A program made the translations under genes and the position numbers. The notes below the pieces were generated by a model. That model did not search any database and had not been told where the DNA came from. It saw only the letters and a program-made list of their open reading frames with translations. Shown piece after piece: positions 1 to 7,692 of a DNA stretch of 64,000 bases. The number at the start of each line of letters is the position of its first letter. Positions within the stretch are counted from its first letter, which is position 1. Source of the stretch: Maribacter polysiphoniae (GTDB lineage Bacteria; Bacteroidota; Bacteroidia; Flavobacteriales; Flavobacteriaceae); assembly GCF_003148665.1 (NCBI RefSeq), contig NZ_QGGQ01000014.1, positions 1-64,000 of the forward strand. Direction: 5' to 3'.

Positions 1-1
1 A

Positions 2-310
2 TCGCAGTACTTCCAGTACACCGAACCCATCAGGAAGATCATCTATACGACCAACGCCGTGGAAGGTTTTCATCGCCAAGTTCGTAAGGTAACCAAGACC
101 AAGGGGGCATTTACCAACGACATGGCCTTGTTGAAACTGGTATACCTGGCCACAAAGAACATCGAAAAAAAGTGGACAAGCCCATTACATAATTGGAGTC
201 TTACCGTTCAACAACTTTATATTAAATTTGGGGAGAGGATACCACTGGTCTTAAACGCCAATTCCTTTGGGGCTAGCCCCAAAGGAATTGGAACAACGGA
301 CAGAGTTTAA
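2..310 (+). CDS. IS256-family transposase, C-terminal part (cut by window edge)
   Basis: The reading frame is open from base 2 and reads ...IRKIIYTTNAVEGFHRQ, the conserved block near the C-terminus of IS256/Mutator-type DDE transposases, followed by the helical tail (WSLTVQQLYIKFGERI). The usual family end is near ERIPL; about 20 more residues follow, encoded partly by a perfect 34-bp palindrome. Stop is at 308-310. The DDE residues lie upstream of the window and cannot be checked. A likely right end of the element lies near 295-310, but the terminal inverted repeat cannot be confirmed without the left end. Confidence 0.9.
   Translation, partial: SQYFQYTEPIRKIIYTTNAVEGFHRQVRKVTKTKGAFTNDMALLKLVYLATKNIEKKWTSPLHNWSLTVQQLYIKFGERIPLVLNANSFGASPKGIGTTDRV
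258..291. repeat. Perfect 34-bp palindrome inside the transposase 3' end
   Basis: The 17-base arm CCAATTCCTTTGGGGCT is followed directly by its exact reverse complement, centred between bases 274 and 275. It is translated as part of the transposase tail. No T-run follows on either strand, so it is not a typical intrinsic terminator. It could be a structured IS end or a small palindrome inserted into the gene. Confidence 0.85.
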
Positions 311-603
311 TTTACAGACCCAATTAAAGCATCAATGATTTCTTTATGAGCAGGAACATTAATTAATTGCCCATTCGGATTGGTTAATTCCAATAATAAA
401 TCGTGCTGATGGTTCAAATGATTATTGCAAAGACCTGAAGTTCTTGTTATATAAAACCTGTTATTGCAACCTATAATTTTACAAGTTCTATCATTTGCTT
501 GATAGTTATATTTATTTGGATTAAGCTGATTTCTACCACCAAATCCAATATCTCTGACACTAATTGTCCAATTATCGATTGTTTTAGTTAATGGAGTTAT
601 CAT
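307..603 (-). CDS. Small Cys/His-knuckle protein of unknown function
   Basis: 98 residues with no family I can name. The centre carries CKIIGC, then a Cys 13 residues on followed by NNH, i.e. C-x4-C-x12-C-x2-H. This resembles the short zinc knuckle (C..xGC...GLC..H) seen in many phage, HNH-nuclease and small DNA-binding proteins, so nucleic-acid binding is possible. The gene lies 17 bp downstream of the restriction gene in the same direction. Its stop codon (307-309) overlaps the stop of the convergent transposase, so the true C-terminus may have been cut by the IS insertion. Coding status is moderately supported. Confidence 0.6.
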   Translation of the reverse strand: MITPLTKTIDNWTISVRDIGFGGRNQLNPNKYNYQANDRTCKIIGCNNRFYITRTSGLCNNHLNHQHDLLLELTNPNGQLINVPAHKEIIDALIGSVN

Positions 604-620
604 TATAAATCTATTTATTC

Positions 621-2054
621 TTAATTAGTAATTTGATTTAAAATATATCTACTATTAAGCCAATATGATTTTTTTTTCTCCATGGTTCCTTGAGGAGTTT
701 CCATCAAATCTTTAGAATTTACACCCTTAGGCCTAACGTGAAAAATCTTATGATCTTTTAATTTCCAAAACTGATTATAGACCCCCTTTTTAATCTTTTT
801 CTTTGTGTCATTCCAAAAATCTTCAGCCACAATTAGGTCAGAATAAGGCATCGTCCAAAATTTGACTTTATATAATCGAGATACTTGATGCTTATCTTTC
901 TTGAAAATCACAAAGAAAAATCTCTTTGTCAATGTAGTGTACAAGTATGATTCCTCCCATTCTTCATTGACTATTTCAAGAAACTTGATTTGAGCAAAAG
1001 ACATACTCTCTTTAAGAACACCATTTTCGGCTAACTTTATTGTTTTTAATTCAATTTCGGCCTTTTCAAATTCTTCAATCTTTTGTTTCGTAACTCCTAA
1101 AATCGCCCGTGCCAAAACATAGTTTTTGTTTTTCGCTTTTAGATTCACATTAAGATTAAATGAATCGACTATTTCTTTCTCTGACCACCCATAATATTTT
1201 TCAAATTTTTCAACGATCAAATCCTCGAATGTTTGACCCTCACGATAATCCGAAACATCTTTGATTACTGCTTCATGACTATCTGAGGGAATTACCAGGT
1301 CATCGTAACCACTTTTTGTAAAATCATTTTGACTTTGTAAAACCTTAGTATAGGCTTCGTTCACAGCAGGTAGTTCAAAGTCACCTTTAAAACTGCGTTC
1401 TATTATAAAATTGAGATACTTAGACTTTAGAGAAAATGCTCTTTGGGGAGCCAAAATATCAGAAAATGGTTGTTTTCTTTTCGATTTTTCGGCTGTGGAT
1501 CCTTTAGTACAGGCTCCAAGATATAAAGTATCACCTTCTGATATTTCGTGAGCTTTCCCCGCTTTGATTTTGGCAACTATAGTTTTCCAATCATCAATAA
1601 TTATTTTTAAATCGGTTAAAGGGAAACGCCATAGACGCACTATTTTAAATACATAATCAATATCCAATTTCTCTTTTTCGTGCAGATAAAATATCAAAAG
1701 GAGAAGTTTGTTCTTCTTCCAGAAACTACTATTTTCAAAAGACAACTTATATTCCTCTTCGAAATTGATAATATTGAAAACCAGCCTCTCTTTTGAAACA
1801 AGGCCTTTAGAAATTTTCTTTAATGGTGTAGTCTTTAATTCAAGGCCGGCTTCGAGGAAGTCCGGCTCTGAATTAGAATTTGGTTTATAATTAAAATATA
1901 GTTCTTCTAGAAGTTGACCAAGTTTTCCTTTACCAGAATAGCTGTTTTGAAGATCGTTTCCAAAAAGTTGTCGTAGCGTTTTATTCTCTAGACGCTTTGC
2001 ATAAGCTTTTATAGCAACCGGGTCTTTAATATCATATGGAGGTTTATTAGACAA
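621..2054 (-). CDS. Sau3AI/MutH-family type II restriction endonuclease
   Basis: A 477-residue protein close to the size of Sau3AI (about 490). The N-terminal half has the MutH/Sau3AI active-site pattern: GKGKLGQLLEELYF, then EPDFLEAGLELKT, giving Asp65, Glu72 and Lys74 as the D-xn-E-x-K catalytic set. The C-terminal half repeats a MutH-like fold with EIELKT, but no Asp stands at the matching place. This fits the Sau3AI plan, where the second domain is a non-catalytic DNA-binding (allosteric) domain. Family members cut GATC, which is the inferred target here. The start overlaps the methyltransferase stop by 8 bp, so the two genes are translationally linked. Confidence 0.9.
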   Translation of the reverse strand: MSNKPPYDIKDPVAIKAYAKRLENKTLRQLFGNDLQNSYSGKGKLGQLLEELYFNYKPNSNSEPDFLEAGLELKTTPLKKISKGLVSKERLVFNIINFEEEYKLSFENSSFWKKNKLLLLIFYLHEKEKLDIDYVFKIVRLWRFPLTDLKIIIDDWKTIVAKIKAGKAHEISEGDTLYLGACTKGSTAEKSKRKQPFSDILAPQRAFSLKSKYLNFIIERSFKGDFELPAVNEAYTKVLQSQNDFTKSGYDDLVIPSDSHEAVIKDVSDYREGQTFEDLIVEKFEKYYGWSEKEIVDSFNLNVNLKAKNKNYVLARAILGVTKQKIEEFEKAEIELKTIKLAENGVLKESMSFAQIKFLEIVNEEWEESYLYTTLTKRFFFVIFKKDKHQVSRLYKVKFWTMPYSDLIVAEDFWNDTKKKIKKGVYNQFWKLKDHKIFHVRPKGVNSKDLMETPQGTMEKKKSYWLNSRYILNQITN

Positions 2055-3330
2055 GCTCTTCTAAGGGTAAATTAATTTCACTATATAACTGTTTTCCAAT
2101 TCTATCAATCACCTCTACCACTAATGCATTTCCCATGAAGAATGCCCTTTTCGTATCGGTTATTTCCGGATGTTTTGTATGATTATCAGGAAATGTATTC
2201 AGTCTTTCTAATTCTAACGGGGTTAATCTTCTTAATCTTCCTTTTTGTTCCACAACATGTTTAAATCTTGAGGGCGATTTACCTCCTTCACCCGTAATAA
2301 TGGTACGGGATGCATTATTTAAGGCATCTGGGAAAATCATGCTACCCTCAGTATAATTATAATAATAATCTAATGCCTTATTATATCGTGGCTCATTTTT
2401 AGACCCTTTAAGATATTTCCAACCTTTTTCCTTTTCCACATCCTCTTTAGAAATAAAAAACTCATTTGGAACGTCTTCAATATCTACTAATACGTCTCCT
2501 AAGGTTTTAAAAGGACCATTATAAGATGGATATACTTTTACCGTATGATAGCTACCATCAATCATTAATCCACAATTCTGAAAAGGACTCAGCTTTTCAT
2601 TCAAATTGAATTTATTTGAAACCTTAATTAAATCCTTTTCTATTTCCCCTGTTATAATTTTTTCTGTCATTTCACTAATAGGAAATGATTTAGCAAAAAC
2701 CCCATTAGATTCTAACCAATCAGCTTTTGAATTAGTTTGCTTTAATCTTCTATAAATATCCGTGCTTTTATGATATGCAGTAAAATAGATTCTTCTCCTT
2801 CTTTGTGGCATACCGTATTCTGCTGCATTGATTACTCGCCATTCTACTGCGTACCCAAGATTATTTAAAGATGCAAGCATTACTGCGAAGTCTCTTCCTC
2901 TTTGATTTGAAGGAGACTTCAGTAATCTATCCACATTTTCAAGTAATAAATATTTAGGCTTGTTTTCTTTTCTTCTAAGAATGGCTTCAATACTCCACCA
3001 GAGAACACCCTTTTTCCCGATAAGGCCTTTTGAGTTTTTTAAAGTGGTAGCAACGGAATAATCTTGACAAGGAAATCCCCCAACTAATAAATCGTGATCT
3101 GGTATTATGTCAAAGTTGTTTTCAATCACATCTTCAATGTTTTCTCCACAATGATTAGCGTTTGGCCAGCGTTTATTGTATACCATATTAGCATGTTGAG
3201 TTTTGGTGCTTGGTTCCCATTGATTGCTCCAAACAACATCGAACTTAGAATCTTCTCTTTTTGGATAACCTTCAAGTCCTATTCTAAAACCTCCAACTCC
3301 GGCAAAGAGCTCCACAACTTTAATTGGCAT
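2047..3330 (-). CDS. DNA (cytosine-5) methyltransferase of the Sau3AI-type system
   Basis: All main C5-methyltransferase motifs are present: I (ELFAGVGGFRIGLE, SAM binding), IV (GGFPCQDYS, catalytic Cys88), VI (LLLENV), VIII (QRRRRIY) and X (FFMGNALVVEVIDRIG). At 427 residues it is the length expected for M.Sau3AI-like enzymes, which protect GATC by methylating the C. It is the first gene of the pair with the endonuclease, the safe order for a restriction system. A good Bacteroidota promoter lies about 50 bp upstream. Recognition of GATC is inferred from the partner, not visible in the target-recognition region. Confidence 0.95.
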   Translation of the reverse strand: MPIKVVELFAGVGGFRIGLEGYPKREDSKFDVVWSNQWEPSTKTQHANMVYNKRWPNANHCGENIEDVIENNFDIIPDHDLLVGGFPCQDYSVATTLKNSKGLIGKKGVLWWSIEAILRRKENKPKYLLLENVDRLLKSPSNQRGRDFAVMLASLNNLGYAVEWRVINAAEYGMPQRRRRIYFTAYHKSTDIYRRLKQTNSKADWLESNGVFAKSFPISEMTEKIITGEIEKDLIKVSNKFNLNEKLSPFQNCGLMIDGSYHTVKVYPSYNGPFKTLGDVLVDIEDVPNEFFISKEDVEKEKGWKYLKGSKNEPRYNKALDYYYNYTEGSMIFPDALNNASRTIITGEGGKSPSRFKHVVEQKGRLRRLTPLELERLNTFPDNHTKHPEITDTKRAFFMGNALVVEVIDRIGKQLYSEINLPLEELV

Positions 3331-3381
3331 ATTTTATAAATCTTATTATTAAAATCTTTAAAGCCCTAAAATATCAGTTTT

Positions 3382-3415
3382 CAAATTTAATTACGGCATT
3401 TTCACCAATATTCAA
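3382..3415 (-). promoter_or_regulatory. Predicted promoter of the restriction-modification operon
   Basis: On the minus strand, TTG (3415-3413), a 23-base spacer and TAAATTTG (3389-3382) match the flavobacterial TTG-N17-23-TAnnTTTG consensus. Transcription would start near 3376, giving a leader of about 45 bases before the methyltransferase ATG. Confidence 0.45.
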
Positions 3416-3626
3416 TACAAAATTTTTCAACATTCATTTAAGTTAGTGAGATTGCTCCATTCCATAGCCATTTTTTCATTGCAGGTTATTCAATAATAGG
3501 CATTCATGCAAACCGTAAACTCGTTTTCACTCCTCCCCTCCTACCGTCAGTGGGTTAACCAGTATTTATTCATTACAGGTCAATGGTTTCAGCTGTATCC
3601 GTGGCACCAACCCCCGGGTAGTACTG

Positions 3627-5723
3627 CTAGTCCTTGTCGGTTTTTGTGACAAACCCACTGGCTGTAAGCACTTCCGTTTTCGCCGTATGGGCCTTAACCT
3701 CCGCTTTGGTAAACCAGGCATCGCGCAATTCCTTTTTGGAGAACAAGGTCAACTGGTCCCCATTATGGGGCGAGTCTTTTTGGGTGGCATTGCCATAGGA
3801 CAACAACACTTTGGCTTTTACCGCATCACCAAATTCTATGACCCCTACCCAAGAATCGCCACCACCGACAAACATATGGTTTTCATCCTTGTCACCGGGC
3901 CATGCGACACGAAAAACGCCCATTGAGCCATCGATGCCATTGGCTGGCAGGTCCTTTCCGTTATAGTGTATCCTGTAATACTCGCCCCAAGGGATATCCA
4001 ACCCGCCAAATTGGGTCTCCATCTCCTGGGCGGCTTGTTCCAAGAGTTGAACGGCCGTCGTTTGGTCCGCAAAACCATCCGGCGTTGTATTGGGCTTATC
4101 AATACTCCATGGCTCGGCGTAATTCGATTTTTTCCGGACATTGAATTTATTGGCCCAATTATAAAACAAGAGCATTCCCTTACTATCGGCGTTCGCTTCA
4201 CGGTCCCATTTTTCCAAGACCACTTTGGCCGCTTTTGCCTTTTCCGAATCCGAGGCATCCACCGCGGCAAATAAATCGTCCAAGATCCTATCGGCGAATT
4301 CCAGGCGTGTAGAGAGCTTGTAGTCCACCAACTCCTCAAAGGTGATCGATTCATCCTCCAACATCATCCGTGCCGCACGTTGGGGTCTAAAGGCCATACT
4401 TCGTGGGGCCATATAACCGGGGAAGTCATCAGGATCCAAGGTCATGGGGATGGTACTGGTCCATGGTGGGTCGTTGGCGTTTTGAAGCCATCCGACCGAA
4501 GGGTTCTTAATTTTGGGCAGATCGGCATAATCGTGTACCTCCGTCCATATATCCGCGGATTTTCCACCGGGAATTATACGGTTCCAATACTTCCAGGCAT
4601 CTTCCGTCCGTTTGGGCACGAGTCCATTGAAGAGATAGAAAATGCTTCCTGCCTTATCGGCATACATCACATTCCAAAATGGGATCTGCGCCATTTTCAA
4701 GGCGGATTCAAACGCCTCAAAACTGGTGCTATTGATCATTTTCCACCATTGCAAAACCATATCGGGCCGGTCTAGTCCAACCATGCGCAACGCCAGGACC
4801 TTACCTTCTTTTTGGTTTACAACAGGACCATGTACCGTTCTTAACAATTTTATTTCCTGTTCGACCAGGGATCCATCCTCTTGTTTTACCTTAATGGATT
4901 TTTTAGTGCTTTCAAAGGCTTTGACTTCCCCATCCAGTACGTAGCCATGATCCTTTACCACCAGTTCATAGGTGTCCGCATTATCGATGGTGTTGTTGGT
5001 ATGGCTCCAGCCTAAATGCTCATTGAACCCAATGACGATCCCGGGGAAGCCCACTAAGGTACTTCCGTACATGTTTTTGCCCTCCAAGGTAAGGTGGGAT
5101 TCAAAAAAAAGAAATTCCCGCCACCAAGGTAAGTGCGGATTCTGCACCAACATGGCATTTCCGGAGGCCGATCGTTTTGGGGAGACGGCATAGGCATTGC
5201 TCCCTAGGTCTGGCCATCGTTGAATACGCCCTAAATCGTCCCCTCCGATAAAGCGGGTAAAAACCACATACATCAGGTGCATGTTGATATCCTTAGTCGT
5301 TAAGGGCAAAACCATCTTGTTTTTTTCATCCACGGCTTCCGGATGGGCTTGTGCATAGGCATTTAGGCCGGCAACAAAGGATTTGTAAATTCTTTTGGTT
5401 TCTGGATCTTGTTCCTTTTCCCACTGATCGGCCAAATCCCCAAACCCCAGCGTATGGATGAGTATGTCGTTCTTGAGTTTTGTATTCCCCCAATATTCGG
5501 AACCCTTACCCCTGGAACTACCATAGAGTTCCAAGATCAAATTGGCATGATTGTGCATCTGTGCCCAACCCTGGGCATAAAACAAATCTTCGATATTATC
5601 CGATGTAATATGGGGCACGCCCCAAGTATCCCAAGCGATCTCGGTTTCGGGATGTGCGGTTTGGGCGTGGGAAGCCGTAAGGAATGAAAGGACAAGGGAA
5701 GTGATGAGTAGACGGATTTTCAT
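3627..5723 (-). CDS. Penicillin acylase-family Ntn hydrolase, secreted
   Basis: 698 residues: a signal peptide (MKIRLL...SFLTASHAQ), an alpha-chain region, and the auto-processing Ser in GSNAYAVSP at about residue 175. That Ser is the N-terminal nucleophile of the beta chain once the precursor is cleaved. The family includes penicillin G acylases, cephalosporin acylases and N-acyl-homoserine-lactone acylases (PvdQ, QuiP), all amide hydrolases of the periplasm. Substrate cannot be read from the sequence; acylated amino compounds or quorum signals are both possible. The gene stands alone between the restriction system and a guanine deaminase. Confidence 0.9.
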   Translation of the reverse strand: MKIRLLITSLVLSFLTASHAQTAHPETEIAWDTWGVPHITSDNIEDLFYAQGWAQMHNHANLILELYGSSRGKGSEYWGNTKLKNDILIHTLGFGDLADQWEKEQDPETKRIYKSFVAGLNAYAQAHPEAVDEKNKMVLPLTTKDINMHLMYVVFTRFIGGDDLGRIQRWPDLGSNAYAVSPKRSASGNAMLVQNPHLPWWREFLFFESHLTLEGKNMYGSTLVGFPGIVIGFNEHLGWSHTNNTIDNADTYELVVKDHGYVLDGEVKAFESTKKSIKVKQEDGSLVEQEIKLLRTVHGPVVNQKEGKVLALRMVGLDRPDMVLQWWKMINSTSFEAFESALKMAQIPFWNVMYADKAGSIFYLFNGLVPKRTEDAWKYWNRIIPGGKSADIWTEVHDYADLPKIKNPSVGWLQNANDPPWTSTIPMTLDPDDFPGYMAPRSMAFRPQRAARMMLEDESITFEELVDYKLSTRLEFADRILDDLFAAVDASDSEKAKAAKVVLEKWDREANADSKGMLLFYNWANKFNVRKKSNYAEPWSIDKPNTTPDGFADQTTAVQLLEQAAQEMETQFGGLDIPWGEYYRIHYNGKDLPANGIDGSMGVFRVAWPGDKDENHMFVGGGDSWVGVIEFGDAVKAKVLLSYGNATQKDSPHNGDQLTLFSKKELRDAWFTKAEVKAHTAKTEVLTASGFVTKTDKD

Positions 5724-6144
5724 GATCTAGTGTTCGTTTAGTAGTGGTTCGTTCCGTTTAAGGAATAGGTTATCAATAGATTACCCCAACAAGTTACTAC
5801 ATTTCTGTTCTTTCTACAAACGGTAAAAAATGGGACGAGGACTCCCCTGGGAGGTATTGTCGGCCATCGTTTTTATGGAATCCCGGGAATGGGATGCAGG
5901 GTTGGACATTTGGCGTTGTAACCCCTGCCCTACTAGTATCGGCCTGTAAGGAGCCCCCAAACCAGGAGTCCAGCAGACCAACTCACCCAATAAAAAGGGT
6001 TGCACGAACATTTGTTTTGATGCCGTACCCTAAGCCCAGGATTTCCCGCTATAAGCCTGGGACGGGCACCACGTAGAAAGCGATCGTGTCAAAAGGGTAG
6101 TTTATAGCAGTTAGGCTACTTTCGGTCTTGGGGTGTTTTGGAAT
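5724..6144. other. Intergenic region, no gene recognised
   Basis: 421 bp between the acylase start and the guanine deaminase stop. Short open frames on both strands have no recognisable domain. A small hairpin (CCCAGG near 6036, CCTGGG near 6056) is the only structure seen, and it lacks a T-run. Confidence 0.6.
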
Positions 6145-6615
6145 CTAATATTCCGTTTTATCCTCTTTTTTCTCCCATTCCTGAAAAGGTGTTATCGCTA
6201 TTTCCGGAACCAATTGCTCAAAGGGAATACTTCGTTCAGTATAGGGTAAAGGAATCTCTTTGTAGATAAAGGCATCATCAAAGCCAATATTGGCGGCATC
6301 GGCCTGATTGCTTCCGTAATAGACCTTATCGGGTCGCGCCCAGTATATAGCGCCCAAACACATGGGACATGGTTCGCAGGAGGTATAGATCTCACAACCT
6401 TCCAACTGAAATGAATCCAGGTTTTTGCAGGCATCCCGAATAGCCATAACCTCAGCATGTGCCGTCGGGTCGTTGGTCGATGTTACCCTGTTGTTACCTC
6501 TACCGATAATTTTTCCGTCTTTGACGACCACACAGCCAAAGGGTCCGCCTTCATTGTTCTGCATTCCTTTTAGTGCCGCATTTACGGCCTCTTGCATAAA
6601 CTTTTCCTTGCACAT
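6145..6615 (-). CDS. guaD: Guanine deaminase
   Basis: At 156 residues it has the length of Bacillus subtilis GuaD and resembles it along the whole chain. It carries the cytidine-deaminase-fold zinc site: His53-Ala-Glu55 (TAHAEV) and Cys83-x2-Cys86 (EPCPMC), plus the GuaD-typical ends GFDDAFIYKEI and the C-terminal EY. It converts guanine to xanthine and ammonia in the cytosol. The gene appears to be single: a terminator lies between it and the upstream fructokinase. tRNA-adenosine deaminase is the main alternative but fits less well. Confidence 0.92.
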   Translation of the reverse strand: MCKEKFMQEAVNAALKGMQNNEGGPFGCVVVKDGKIIGRGNNRVTSTNDPTAHAEVMAIRDACKNLDSFQLEGCEIYTSCEPCPMCLGAIYWARPDKVYYGSNQADAANIGFDDAFIYKEIPLPYTERSIPFEQLVPEIAITPFQEWEKKEDKTEY

Positions 6616-6660
6616 ATTAAATCTCTTTTAGTAGAATAAAAAGCACCTTTGCGATTTCAT

Positions 6661-6687
6661 AAAAAAAGCTCATCGTTACCGATGGGC
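6661..6687 (-). terminator. Intrinsic terminator of the mannitol operon
   Basis: On the minus strand an 8-bp stem (GCCCATCG / CGATGAGC, one G-T pair) with a 4-base loop is followed by seven Ts. It lies 120 bp after the fructokinase stop and before guaD. Confidence 0.75.
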
Positions 6688-6806
6688 TCTTTTAAAACTT
6701 TTTATAAAATTAAGGCATACATTTAATTTAGACCCACTTTTTGATCTTTAATTACCGTTTAAAGCTTGTGACATTATGGGCTTCCCTTGCCCCTTTCCTA
6801 TTATGC

Positions 6807-7688
6807 TCAGGAATTTATAAAACCATCAATTTCCCGTTGTTCAATATCAGGATTGGCACCCGCCTTACTGGCCACGATAGCACCTACGGCACTGGCAAAA
6901 TCGATGGCCTTTTGGGGAGGGGTTCCTTTTAACAATTTATCGGTCAAGGCGGCCAAGAAGGAATCCCCGGCACCAACCGTATCGGCAACGATTATTTTGA
7001 ATCCATTATTGTAATAAAAGGTGTTGTTGTGGTAGAGCAGCGCCCCATGGCGTCCTTTGGTTACACAAATGGATTTTGAATGGGTGTGTTCGGCCATAAA
7101 CAGCACGATATCTTCCATGGATTTTGAAGTAGCCCCCAATGCTGACGCAATTTCGAAAATCTCATCGTCATTGAATTTAAGAAAATCAGCCTGCTGCATA
7201 AGGTATGATAGAACCTCAAGGGTGTAATGTGGTTTTCTTAAGTTGATATCAAGGATTTTATAGTTTGCCAGTTTCAAAAGTCCGTATAACGTATCCCTGG
7301 AGGTGTCATTCCTAGCCACCAAACTCCCAAATATGAAGGCATCCGAACCCTGGACTTTTTCCTTGGCCTGTTCGGTCAACTGTATATTGTCCCAAGCCCT
7401 AGGGAAGTTAATGTCATAGGAGGCGGAACCTTTTTCGTTCAACGTTACTTTTACCGCTCCCGTTTGTAGCGTTTGATCTACCTGGATCTCATCGACATTG
7501 ACCCCGTGTTTGGCTGCGAAGTCCACTATTTCCTTACCGGGGGCATCATCACCTATTCTTGTGATTATGGAAACGGTATTGCCCAATGATTGCAACCTTA
7601 GGGCTACGTTTAAAGGGGCTCCCCCTATCTTTCTATGTGTGGGGAACACGTCCCACAACACCTCGCCAAAACAGACAATATTTTTCAT
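6807..7688 (-). CDS. Fructokinase (PfkB family)
   Basis: 293 residues with both PfkB signatures: N-terminal GGAPLNVALRLQSLG and C-terminal DTVGAGDSFLAAL, with catalytic base Asp242. PfkB fructokinases phosphorylate free fructose to fructose 6-phosphate with ATP. The gene follows mannitol 2-dehydrogenase by 4 bp in the same direction, so it should take the fructose made by that enzyme. In Zobellia galactanivorans a mannitol 2-dehydrogenase and a fructokinase form the known route for algal mannitol. Other PfkB sugars are possible but the neighbour argues for fructose. Confidence 0.93.
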   Translation of the reverse strand: MKNIVCFGEVLWDVFPTHRKIGGAPLNVALRLQSLGNTVSIITRIGDDAPGKEIVDFAAKHGVNVDEIQVDQTLQTGAVKVTLNEKGSASYDINFPRAWDNIQLTEQAKEKVQGSDAFIFGSLVARNDTSRDTLYGLLKLANYKILDINLRKPHYTLEVLSYLMQQADFLKFNDDEIFEIASALGATSKSMEDIVLFMAEHTHSKSICVTKGRHGALLYHNNTFYYNNGFKIIVADTVGAGDSFLAALTDKLLKGTPPQKAIDFASAVGAIVASKAGANPDIEQREIDGFINS

Positions 7689-7692
7689 TTCG

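Noticed and set aside
3845-4354. 169-codon frame inside the acylase gene
   Set aside because: Lies within the acylase in another frame of the same strand; no domain; shadow of a GC-richer coding region.
5814-6076. Two short opposing frames between the acylase and guaD
   Set aside because: No recognisable domain in either; composition unlike neighbouring genes.
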